This document shows positions 10,468 through 17,999 of a stretch of 64,000 nt of DNA, in pieces. This DNA comes from Saccharothrix syringae (GTDB lineage: Bacteria; Actinomycetota; Actinomycetes; Mycobacteriales; Pseudonocardiaceae), in assembly GCF_009498035.1 (NCBI RefSeq), contig NZ_CP034550.1, positions 7,378,001-7,442,000 of the forward strand. The letters are read 5' to 3'. The notes under the pieces were generated by a model that was not told where the DNA came from, did no database searches, and saw only the letters and a list, made by a program, of their open reading frames with translations. The position numbers and the translations under genes are program-made. The number at the start of each line of letters is the position of its first letter. Position 1 is the stretch's first letter.

Positions 10468-11730
10468 TCAGAGGCGACCGGACGGGCGACGCCCGCTGGT
10501 CAGCTGCTCGACCTGCTCGTCCGTGAACGGCGGGTCGAACAGGTCCGCGCGCTGCGCGTGGCAGCGGAACATGTCGGCGATGTAGTGCATCCGGTCGGGC
10601 AGGTCCGACCAGTCCCGCGCGGCGGTGTCGAGCAGGCTGTCCTTCGTCGGGTCGACGGTCGCCAGCAGCGCCAGCAGCTCGGGGTTGACGAGCTGGGCCA
10701 GCAGCGGCGGGAACCGGGCGGGCAGGTCCTCGCCCAGGTCGAGCACCTCGCCGCCGGGCAGCGCCAGCGTCATCAGGTGCTCGGTGACCACGCGCCGGGC
10801 CAGCGCCCGGACGTGGTCGGCCAGCTGCTCGCCCGCCAGGCGCACCGGGGTCCGCCTGCCGAGCACGGTCAGCAGCGCCAGGCGCAGCCACCTGAGCACC
10901 CGGTTGTCCGGCAGGACCAGGTCGAGCAGGCGGCGCTCCAGCTCGCGCGGGTCGACCACCGGGCCCTCCAGCGCGGCGGTGATCTCCGGCTGCAACCGGG
11001 TCTGCTCGTGCAGGCCGACCTCGATGTTGGCCAGCAGCAGCAGCTCGGCGCGCTGCTTGGGGTCGTCGGTGACCATCGCCCGGTGGTAGCGGGCGAACGC
11101 GTAGCGCAGGTAGCGCTGCCCCTCGGGCGGCTCGCCGGGCCGCAGCGCCTCGCAGAACTCCGCGACCCGCCGGTCCTCGCCGACTCCGTCGCCGGAGCCG
11201 GAACCGGAGCCGGAACCGGAGCTGGAACCGGAACCGGGGAACTCGCGCCCCGGGAACTCGGCGAGGAACCGGGCGAACTCGCGGGCGATCTCCTCGAAGA
11301 CCTTCCGGTTGCCCCGGGCCGCCGCGTCGCCGACCGCGTCGAGCCGCGCGGTCGCCACCACGACCCGGCGCACCAGCCCCTCGGCGTCGGCCACCGCGCG
11401 CCCGGGCACGGCCCGCCGCAGCCCGCGCACCACCAGGTCGACCCCGGCCGCCACCTCGGGCGAGCCGGCCAGCAGCCGCTCCAGCGCGCGGGCCAGGTCC
11501 TCCTGCCGGATGGTCTGGCCGACCTGCTTGGACGCCCACACCGCGAAGGTGCACCAGTTGGCGGCACCTCCGGTGCGGGCGGCCAGCGCCCGGGACAGCT
11601 CGGCGTAGCAGTGGGTGATCTGGAGGTTGCGGACGACGGGGTCGGGGTTCGCGGCGATCCGGTCGACATCGGCGACCGCCGGCGGGCGGCCGCTGCCGGT
11701 CTCGCGCACGTCCGCGCTGGGTTGGTTCAC
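10468..11730 (-). CDS. conserved-looking cytoplasmic protein, unknown function
   Basis: 420 residues, no signal peptide or membrane segment. The first ~165 residues are helical and contain the phrase LAARTGGAANWCTFAVWASKQ. A Ser-Gly linker (alternating SG, about residues 167-180) separates them from a C-terminal helical half with LRYAFARYHRAMV, a QRAELLLLANIEVGLHEQTRLQPEI stretch (split here only by description) and LMTLALPGG. The helix-rich halves joined by a repetitive linker resemble actinomycete proteins of unknown function. The start is the GTG at 11730, with GAGAGGT about 12 nt upstream. Confidence 0.65.
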   Translation of the reverse strand: MNQPSADVRETGSGRPPAVADVDRIAANPDPVVRNLQITHCYAELSRALAARTGGAANWCTFAVWASKQVGQTIRQEDLARALERLLAGSPEVAAGVDLVVRGLRRAVPGRAVADAEGLVRRVVVATARLDAVGDAAARGNRKVFEEIAREFARFLAEFPGREFPGSGSSSGSGSGSGSGDGVGEDRRVAEFCEALRPGEPPEGQRYLRYAFARYHRAMVTDDPKQRAELLLLANIEVGLHEQTRLQPEITAALEGPVVDPRELERRLLDLVLPDNRVLRWLRLALLTVLGRRTPVRLAGEQLADHVRALARRVVTEHLMTLALPGGEVLDLGEDLPARFPPLLAQLVNPELLALLATVDPTKDSLLDTAARDWSDLPDRMHYIADMFRCHAQRADLFDPPFTDEQVEQLTSGRRPSGRL

Positions 11731-11809
11731 GGGATGTCGACCTCTCCTGTCCGGGCTTGCACCACCTTCCTGATCGTCGCGGGGCGCGCGGATGTGACAG
11801 GGCGTCGGT

Positions 11810-14800
11810 TCAGCGCGTCTGGTAGGCCCGGACCACGGTCTGGGTCACCGAGTTCCCGTCGGCGTCGCGGGCGGTGATCCGCAGCGACGTGAAGCCGGGC
11901 GCGGCCGGGTGGGTCACCAGCGCCACGCCGGTGCCCGCCGGGGTGAGGGCGGTCGGCGCGGTGCGCCACGTGACCCCGTCGTCGGACGACGACTCGACCC
12001 GCAACGCCACCACGCGGGCCGCGGGCGCCCCGGGCTGGTGCCGGGCCACCAGCCGCACCGGGAACACCCGGCCGGCCGGCGCGCGGCCCTGCTCGTCGAC
12101 GTCCGCCGCGGCCCGCACCAGCAGCAGCGGCGCCGGGCCGCCGGACTCGCGGAACGTCCACGTCACGTCCGCCGCCGTGCCGATCACCGACCACGGCACG
12201 GACCGCCGCGCGGTCGACCGCAGCGTGTAGGTGCCGGGCTCCTCGGGCACCTCGAACAGCCCCGCGCCGGGCAGCTCGCTCACGCCCAGCGAGCGGCCGT
12301 CGCGCAGCAGCTCGGTGGTGCCGGTCATGCCGTACGGGGGCATGGTGAAGTGGTCGGGGTCGCCGCCGGAGAGCAGCGTCAGGTTCACCGACATCACCCC
12401 GCCGTCGCGCCGCACGCCGAAGCCCAGCTCCGCCTCGCCGAACGCCGGGCCCAGCGGCGCGCTGTTCCAGTGGGTCTCGTAGCGGCCCGGCCGGTAGGTG
12501 CGGTAGGTCGCCAGGTTCTCCGCGTCCTCCACGCCCGGCGGGAACACCGCGGTCAGGTGCATCCACCGCACGCCCGGCGCGGCGGTGTAGAACTCGGTGC
12601 GGCGGCTGGGGATCTCGTGCTCCCGCGCCTCCTGGATGCCGCTGTTGGCGCCGGGGTCGTCGAGGTAGGCGTAGTCCAGCCGCAGGCTCTCCGCGGGCGC
12701 GCCCTGCGCGTGGTACCGGGCGTCCACCCGGGCCAGGTCGCGGTCGTGCGCGGTGAACCGGCCGTCCGGGATGGCGCCCCGGGACAGGAACGCCAGGTGG
12801 TACTCGGCGTCCGGAGCGGTCAGCTCGACCCGGTAGGACAGCGAGAACACGTGGTCGGTGACCTTGCCGGGGGTGGCGACCAGGTGCACGCGCTGGCCGG
12901 GCCGGGCGAACCAGCCCAGGCCGGAGGTGCGCCCGGCCGTGCCGGAGACCAGCAGCAGCTCGCTGACGACGAGCCGCGCGCCGGGCTGGTCGACGGTGGT
13001 GGTGACCGGGGTGCCCGCGGTCGCGTCGAGCGCGACGGTGGTGGCCCGGTCCACGGTGACGCCGGTCTTGGCGAGCACGGTCACGTCGTTGCGGTCGGAC
13101 TGCTCGACGGCGTTGACGTCGTAGCGGCCCTTGGGCAGGCGGACCGTGCCGACGCCGTCGACCACGCGGATGCCGTAGGCCGCGCCGGTGGCGTTGTCCA
13201 CGGCCTTGACCACGGTCGACGCCGACGTGCCGGTGCGGCCGCGCAGCGTGACCCGCAGGTCGTGGGTCTCGGCTTCGAGCACCGCGGTCAGCGCCGTGCG
13301 CACGACCACGCCCGGCGCCTCGCCGGTCAGCCGCGCGCCCAGCCGGCCCGACGCGCCCGCCGGGTCGAGGCGCACGGTCACCGACGCAGTGCCGCCCGCG
13401 GGCACGTGCACGCTCGGCGCGGAGGCGGTGAACCGCGGCGAGTCGGTGGTCAGGGCGAGCGTCACGGGCGCCGCGCCGTCGTTGCGGTAGGTCACGGTGC
13501 GCTCGACCGGGGCGTCGTGCGGCCAGCGCAGCGCCCCGAAGCCGACGCCGCCGGACGCGCTGACGTCCTGCGCGACCGCGCGTGCCGCGTCGACCCGGCC
13601 GGCGCCCTGCTCGAACACGTCGGCCGTCGGCCGCGCGGTGCTGACCAGCAGCGGCTTGAGCCGGTCGGCCGACCAGCCGGGGTGCCGCTGCCGCAGCAGG
13701 GCGGCGGTGCCGGCCACGTGCGGTGCGGCCATCGACGTGCCGGACAGCGACGCGTAGTGCTCGTCCACCGGCGCGGTGTCGCCCGCCGGCGTGCCGGGCA
13801 CGCGGGCCGAGACCACGTCGGCGCCGGGCGCGGCGACGTCGGGCTTGACCGCGAGGTCGCCCCGGCGCGGCTGGCGCGGGGAGAACGGGCTGGTGCCGCC
13901 GTCCCGGTCGGTGCTGCCCACGGCGAGCGCGGCGTCGGCCGCGGCGGGCGAGGTCACCGAGGCCAGCGGGTCGGGCTGGCCGAGGGCGCGGTCGTTGCCG
14001 GCGGCGACCACGAACAGGGTGCCGTGGCGGGCGGTCAGCTCGTTGAGCGCGCGGGAGACCGGGTCGTTGCCGTCGCTGTAGCCGCCGCCGAGGCTCATGT
14101 TCACCACGGGCGCGCGCGGCGCGATCCACTCCATGCCCGCGATCACCGCCGAGTCCGGGCAGCCGATCGCCGTGCACACCTTGCCGCTGACCAGGGTCGC
14201 GGCCGGGGCGACACCCCGGTAGCGCCCGCCGGAGGCCGCGCCGTCCCCCGCGATGATCCCGGCGACGTGCGTGCCGTGGCCCACCTGGTCGGCCGTGCCG
14301 GTGCCGGTGAAGTCGGCCTGCTCGACCACGCGGCCGGCCAGGTCGGGGTGGCCGGCGTCGACACCGGTGTCCAGCACGCCGACCGCGACGCCGGCCCCGG
14401 TGAACCCGGCGGCCCAGGCGGCGGGGGCGCCGATCTGCGGGACGGTGACGTCCAGGGTGGGCCGGGACACGCCGTCCAGCCACGCCGAGGCCGTGGAGCG
14501 GGTGAACCAGTCCCAGAAGCCGTCGGCGGGGCGCAGGGCCGCGCCGCGCACGCTCGGCAGCTCCCGCACGTCGGTCGCCGGCACGGCCGCGGCGGCGACG
14601 CGGGCGTCGGCCTGCTCACCGCTCGCGGTCCCCAGGTCCGTCACGATCACCGGCGCGGTCCGGTCGCGCGGCAGCAGCGCCGGGTCGAACAGGCGCGGGT
14701 CCAGGCGCCCCGAGTCGATCAGCGGCAGGGCGTCCGCGGGCACCACCCGGTCACCGTCGCGCAGGAACCCCACGTGCTCGCGCCCCGGCCCCGGTCTCAC

Positions 14801-14980
14801 CCGCACGACCGATCCCGGCAGGAGTTCCAGCCGGTCGCCGGTGACCAGCGCGACCTCCTGCCCCGTGACGACCCCGGTCCCGGTCCGCCCGGCTTCCGCG
14901 GTCGGCGCGCCCTCGGCAACGGGCGCGGTCAGCAGGCCGGCTACCAGCAGGGGCACCAGAACGAGCTTCGGCGAACGCAC
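11810..14980 (-). CDS. secreted subtilisin-like (S8) serine protease
   Basis: 1056 residues. A signal peptide ends near residue 25, and a propeptide of about 150 residues follows. The S8 catalytic domain has Asp204 (VLDTGVD), His235 (HGTHVAG) and Ser416 (SGTSMAAPHVAG), with oxyanion Asn in VVAAGND. About 580 residues of beta-rich C-terminal domains of unknown fold follow, including an Ig-like part near 480-560. The size and layout match the large secreted actinomycete subtilases. The GTG at 14980 is supported by GGAGGGCGGAC. It probably degrades extracellular protein. Confidence 0.92.
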   Translation of the reverse strand: MRSPKLVLVPLLVAGLLTAPVAEGAPTAEAGRTGTGVVTGQEVALVTGDRLELLPGSVVRVRPGPGREHVGFLRDGDRVVPADALPLIDSGRLDPRLFDPALLPRDRTAPVIVTDLGTASGEQADARVAAAAVPATDVRELPSVRGAALRPADGFWDWFTRSTASAWLDGVSRPTLDVTVPQIGAPAAWAAGFTGAGVAVGVLDTGVDAGHPDLAGRVVEQADFTGTGTADQVGHGTHVAGIIAGDGAASGGRYRGVAPAATLVSGKVCTAIGCPDSAVIAGMEWIAPRAPVVNMSLGGGYSDGNDPVSRALNELTARHGTLFVVAAGNDRALGQPDPLASVTSPAAADAALAVGSTDRDGGTSPFSPRQPRRGDLAVKPDVAAPGADVVSARVPGTPAGDTAPVDEHYASLSGTSMAAPHVAGTAALLRQRHPGWSADRLKPLLVSTARPTADVFEQGAGRVDAARAVAQDVSASGGVGFGALRWPHDAPVERTVTYRNDGAAPVTLALTTDSPRFTASAPSVHVPAGGTASVTVRLDPAGASGRLGARLTGEAPGVVVRTALTAVLEAETHDLRVTLRGRTGTSASTVVKAVDNATGAAYGIRVVDGVGTVRLPKGRYDVNAVEQSDRNDVTVLAKTGVTVDRATTVALDATAGTPVTTTVDQPGARLVVSELLLVSGTAGRTSGLGWFARPGQRVHLVATPGKVTDHVFSLSYRVELTAPDAEYHLAFLSRGAIPDGRFTAHDRDLARVDARYHAQGAPAESLRLDYAYLDDPGANSGIQEAREHEIPSRRTEFYTAAPGVRWMHLTAVFPPGVEDAENLATYRTYRPGRYETHWNSAPLGPAFGEAELGFGVRRDGGVMSVNLTLLSGGDPDHFTMPPYGMTGTTELLRDGRSLGVSELPGAGLFEVPEEPGTYTLRSTARRSVPWSVIGTAADVTWTFRESGGPAPLLLVRAAADVDEQGRAPAGRVFPVRLVARHQPGAPAARVVALRVESSSDDGVTWRTAPTALTPAGTGVALVTHPAAPGFTSLRITARDADGNSVTQTVVRAYQTR

Positions 14981-15007
14981 GTCCGCCCTCCTTTCGCACT
15001 TTCGCGG

Positions 15008-15550
15008 TCAGCCGGCCAGGAACGCGCCCGCCAGCGCCGCGGTGAACGCGCCGCCGAGCACGACGGCCAGGCGGGTCGAGTGGCGACCCCACAACGCGTG
15101 CCAGTCACCCGGGTGGCGCAGCGCCGCCGTCGTCATCAGCGCCCGCCCCAGGCCGAACCCGATCCCCGCCAGCAGCGCCGCCACCGGCGGCGCGGTCAGC
15201 AGCACCGCCACCGCCGCCACGTGCGGCAGGCCGCTGGGCAGGTACGTCCGGACCCCGGTGCCCATCTCCACGCCGAACTGGAGCGGACCGAGCAGCCGCC
15301 CGAGCCGGAACACGCTCTCCGGCACCAGCCGCCGGTTCTCCGGCAGCGGGAACCGCAGCACGCGCAACTCCTTCAGCAGCACGACGAGCAGCGCGAGCGC
15401 CACCGCCGCCCACCGCGCCCAGACCGGCAGCGGCGCGCGCAGCAGCGAACCGACCACCAGCAGGACCGCGGCGCTCAGCGCGCCACCGAGGAGCAGGCCG
15501 GCGCGGAACGCCAGCGCGGGTGGACCTCGCCAGACCGGCGAGCTCAGCAC
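15008..15550 (-). CDS. polytopic membrane protein of the Mau-like cluster
   Basis: 180 residues with about five hydrophobic segments (for example ALSAAVLLVVGSLL, VALALLVVLLK, VAAVAVLLTAPPVAALLAG, LAVVLGGAFTAALAGAFLA). A conserved-looking polar loop EMGTGVRTYLPSGLPH lies in the middle. No Cys pair is visible. It is the last gene of a coupled minus-strand set whose other members look like redox maturation proteins, so it may help build or anchor the same complex. I do not recognise the family. The GTG at 15550 lies 18 bp after the previous stop. Confidence 0.6.
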   Translation of the reverse strand: MLSSPVWRGPPALAFRAGLLLGGALSAAVLLVVGSLLRAPLPVWARWAAVALALLVVLLKELRVLRFPLPENRRLVPESVFRLGRLLGPLQFGVEMGTGVRTYLPSGLPHVAAVAVLLTAPPVAALLAGIGFGLGRALMTTAALRHPGDWHALWGRHSTRLAVVLGGAFTAALAGAFLAG

Positions 15551-15568
15551 GTGGGCCGAGTTCCGGCT

Positions 15569-15709
15569 TCAAGTGGAGCCGGACGTGGCGAACCCGGCCG
15601 TGACGCCGACCAGCAGCCACGGCGCGAACTCGGTGCCCCCGAGGGGGAGCACGGCCAGCGAGGCGATCGCGAGGACGCCCGCCAGCAGGAACGGGTGCCA
15701 GCGGGTCAC
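15569..15709 (-). CDS. 46-residue membrane peptide
   Basis: A small ORF whose GTG overlaps the stop of the gene before it in a GTGA. It encodes 46 residues beginning MTRWHPFLLAGVLAIASLAV and ending AGFATSGST, with two hydrophobic segments that would make a helical hairpin. The position inside a coupled operon and the 4-bp overlap are the main evidence that it is real. No family known. Confidence 0.5.
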   Translation of the reverse strand: MTRWHPFLLAGVLAIASLAVLPLGGTEFAPWLLVGVTAGFATSGST

Positions 15710-16245
15710 ACCGGCGCCCGGCAGATCGTCAGGTAGGTCTGCCCGGTGTAGCCGGCGCCCCAGTAGGTGCTGAACCCGTCGGAGCAGCGGTACACCCGGC
15801 CGTCCGGGGTGGTCCAGCGCCACGCGTTCTTGGTCGTGGTGGTGCCGCACGCGGTGGCGATGGGCATGTGGTCGACCTGCACGTCGCCGACGTTGACCGT
15901 GCCGTGCTTGTGCCAGCCGGCCTCGCAGAAGTCGCTGCCGCGCCAGGCACCCGCGTAGCAGGCGGCGTAGGTGCCGGTGTACGCGCCGCTGGTGTCCCCC
16001 TCCTCGGGGTAGCCGTTCGGGTAGGCGTCGCGGCAGTCCGCGCGGTCCCACCCGTTCAGCGCGTTCGGGCCGACCTCACCGCGCGCCCGGCGCGGCGGCG
16101 TCAGCGCGGCCGCCCCGACGGTCAGCGCGCCCAGCACCACGGCCTTGAGCACGGTGCGGCGGCGGCGCGGCGCCTTCAGGTCGCGCAACGCGCGGCTGCG
16201 CCCCGTGCCCGCGTCGTGGTCAGGGATCAAGTCGAACGCCAGCAC
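15706..16245 (-). CDS. MauA-like Cys/Trp-rich exported protein
   Basis: 179 residues. A basic RRRR patch before a hydrophobic stretch (TVLKAVVLGALTVGAAAL) gives a Tat-like or signal-anchor N-terminus after about 30 cytoplasmic residues. The mature part (about 120 residues) has six cysteines (ADCRD, AACYA, DFCEA, TACGT, YRCSD, TICRAPV) and many Trp/Tyr. The small Cys-rich exported domain and its C-terminal TYLTICRAPV recall methylamine dehydrogenase light chains, which have a Tat-like leader and a Trp-derived quinone. MauD- and MauE-like neighbours support this. TTQ formation is not shown. The GTG overlaps the upstream gene by 26 bp. Confidence 0.5.
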   Translation of the reverse strand: MLAFDLIPDHDAGTGRSRALRDLKAPRRRRTVLKAVVLGALTVGAAALTPPRRARGEVGPNALNGWDRADCRDAYPNGYPEEGDTSGAYTGTYAACYAGAWRGSDFCEAGWHKHGTVNVGDVQVDHMPIATACGTTTTKNAWRWTTPDGRVYRCSDGFSTYWGAGYTGQTYLTICRAPV

Positions 16246-16687
16246 CGCGCACCCCCCACTCGTCGAGCACCTCGTCCACCTGCTCCTCGCGCACCGGCAG
16301 CACCAGCCGCGCCACCCGCCCGGTCGCGTCGACCCGCATCAGCACCGGCGGCGCCAGGTGCGACACGGCCCGCCACGCCTCGCGGTCGCTGACCACGTCC
16401 AGCGGCGTGTCCCACACCTCCGGCCGCTCGTGGGTGAGCAGCACGGCGTCGGTCAACCGCCGCGACACCGCCAGGCACAGCGGGCACCCGGAGTCCGCGG
16501 CCAGCACGACCCGGTTCGCGAACCGCTCGCCCAGCACCACGTCCGGCTGCGCCGCCGAGAACCCCCGCGGGTCCCGCGCCACGGCCGCGCGCAGCAACCG
16601 GACCTCGCGCAGCACCGCCGCCAGGCCCAGGAACAGCACGACGATCGCGGCCCAGGTGATGACCAGGAACGCGGTGCCCGGGTTCAC
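16220..16687 (-). CDS. membrane-anchored thioredoxin-like protein (MauD-like)
   Basis: 155 residues from the GTG at 16687, which overlaps the preceding stop as GTGA. One N-terminal transmembrane helix (AFLVITWAAIVVLFLGLAAVL) is followed by a soluble domain with a CPLC active-site-like pair (ADSGCPLCLAV). This is the arrangement of MauD, the protein needed for disulfide formation in methylamine dehydrogenase light chain. The pair would face outside. It sits between a lipoprotein and the Cys-rich MauA-like gene, consistent with acting on the latter. A general thiol-disulfide role is the safer reading. Confidence 0.65.
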   Translation of the reverse strand: MNPGTAFLVITWAAIVVLFLGLAAVLREVRLLRAAVARDPRGFSAAQPDVVLGERFANRVVLAADSGCPLCLAVSRRLTDAVLLTHERPEVWDTPLDVVSDREAWRAVSHLAPPVLMRVDATGRVARLVLPVREEQVDEVLDEWGVRGAGVRLDP

Positions 16688-17433
16688 GCCGCCTCCCAGG
16701 CCACGCCGATGCCGTCCAGCCAGTCCAGCCGCTCCCGGTCGGTGCGGTGCGGCGAGGAGGACAGCCGCACCTCGGCCACGCCGGCCGCGCAACCGAGCAC
16801 GAACGTGTGATCCGCCGGAGCCCTCGACGCCCCGGGCAGGGCCACCTTCCACACCTCGCCGTGGCGGGTGGGCGCGCCCGCGTGCGCGGGGACGTGGTCG
16901 TGGGCCTGGCGGGGGCCGGGCACGGACACCGTGCCGAAGTCGCGCACCACGACCACGACGTGCTCGCTCATCGCGTCCAGCAGCGTGGCCGAGCGCGGCG
17001 CGACCACCATGCCCGCCACCCGGTCGTCCACGCGCAGCGAGTTGAACAGCGAGAACACCCGGTCGCGGCGCGGCGCGGGACCCGCGTACACGGTCATCAG
17101 CTCGTGGTAGGCGCCGATCAGCGTGGCGAACGACGACTCGCCGTCGCGCGCCTCGGCCACCACGACCTCGCGGCCGTGCACCAGGAAGCGGTCGGTGGTG
17201 ACGGCGGGGGCGACGTGCGTGCTCGCGAAGTCGTGGTAGCCGCGCGGACCGATCTGGAAACCGGTGCCGTGGGAACCACCCGCGAACCGCACGGCCGCCG
17301 CGACGCTGGAGACCGGGGCGGTGCCGGGCAGCGTGAGGGTGACCCGGTCCCCGCTGGGGGCCACGAGGTCCAGGCGTTGTTCGGCGGTCACGGCGGTGCA
17401 CGCTAGAACAACCGCGCCGCCGCCCACCACCAC
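16684..17433 (-). CDS. putative lipoprotein, first gene of Mau-like operon
   Basis: 249 residues. A very short N-terminus leads into GGGAVVLACTAV, which fits a lipobox (L-A-C) with lipidation near residue 12. The rest is beta-rich, with DLVAPSGDRVTLTLPG and GTGFQIGPRGYHDFAST. No known domain was recognised, and it lacks the length of a MauB beta-propeller heavy chain (about 370 residues or more). Three GTG codons in a row make the exact start uncertain. It is divergent from the MauE-like gene at 17489. It may be the partner subunit of the Cys-rich protein, but this is a guess from position. Confidence 0.55.
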   Translation of the reverse strand: MVVGGGAVVLACTAVTAEQRLDLVAPSGDRVTLTLPGTAPVSSVAAAVRFAGGSHGTGFQIGPRGYHDFASTHVAPAVTTDRFLVHGREVVVAEARDGESSFATLIGAYHELMTVYAGPAPRRDRVFSLFNSLRVDDRVAGMVVAPRSATLLDAMSEHVVVVVRDFGTVSVPGPRQAHDHVPAHAGAPTRHGEVWKVALPGASRAPADHTFVLGCAAGVAEVRLSSSPHRTDRERLDWLDGIGVAWEAA

Positions 17434-17488
17434 GTGCTACCGGGTGTGTGCCTGCCCGAAGCCACGCCGCACCAGTAGGTTTGAACCC
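17434..17488 (+). promoter_or_regulatory. divergent promoter; leaderless -10 for MauE-like gene
   Basis: 55 bp between divergent GTGs. TAGGTT at 17476-17481 ends 7 bp before the GTG at 17489, the spacing expected for a -10 of a leaderless transcript. There is no Shine-Dalgarno sequence. Confidence 0.4.
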
Positions 17489-17884
17489 GTGTTCACCGCC
17501 GGAGGGGCCCTGCTGCTGGTGTTCGCCGCGCTCGGGCACGCCCGGGACCGCCGGGCGCTCGCGGCGCTGGAAGTGGTGGTCGCGCTGTCGGCGGTGGTGA
17601 CGCCGTACGCGGTGGCCGCGCTCTACGCGGCGTTCGCGGTGTACCTGGTGCGGCTGAAGGTGCGCCGCCCCGGTGCGCCGTGCGGGTGCTTCCGGGACGC
17701 CGGTCCGGTGACGTGGGCGACGGTGGGGCGGGCGGTGGTGTTCGCGGTGGGCGCGGCGGTGGAACCCGCGGTGCCGCTGCCGATCGCGTTGTCGGGTGGC
17801 TTCGTGCTGGCGATGGCGGGGTACCTGCTGCCGGAACTCGCTGGTGCTTTCGGCGGCTCCCGGGCGGGGCGGGGCGGACGGTAG
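17489..17884 (+). CDS. MauE-like membrane protein
   Basis: 131 residues with about four membrane segments (AGGALLLVFAALGHA, LEVVVALSAVVTPYAVAALYAAF, VVFAVGAAVEPAV, SGGFVLAMAGYLLPE). A CGC motif in the central loop (GAPCGCFRDAG) matches the pattern of the MauE family, membrane proteins that work with MauD in methylamine dehydrogenase maturation. The start at GTG 17489 is chosen because the upstream frame is shadow sequence of the divergent gene. It probably moves reducing or oxidising equivalents across the membrane for the MauD-like protein on the opposite strand. Confidence 0.65.
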   Translation: MFTAGGALLLVFAALGHARDRRALAALEVVVALSAVVTPYAVAALYAAFAVYLVRLKVRRPGAPCGCFRDAGPVTWATVGRAVVFAVGAAVEPAVPLPIALSGGFVLAMAGYLLPELAGAFGGSRAGRGGR

Positions 17885-17926
17885 GTCGGCCGCCGGCCCG
17901 AAGTTCCCGCGTCGGGAGCGCGCAAC

Positions 17927-17954
17927 GGGCGCGTTCGGGATTCCGAACGCGCCC
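17927..17954. terminator. bidirectional hairpin terminator
   Basis: GGGCGCGTTCGG-gatt-CCGAACGCGCCC, a perfect 12-bp stem between the MauE-like gene and the convergent CoA ligase. Confidence 0.7.
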
Positions 17955-17999
17955 GCTCCACGCTTTCCCGCTGCCGCAAACGTGGTGCCGCTGCCGGGG

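Noticed and set aside
15008..17884. Complete methylamine dehydrogenase operon
   Set aside because: No MauB-type heavy chain, no MauG and no amicyanin-like gene; only maturation-type and light-chain-like proteins are seen.
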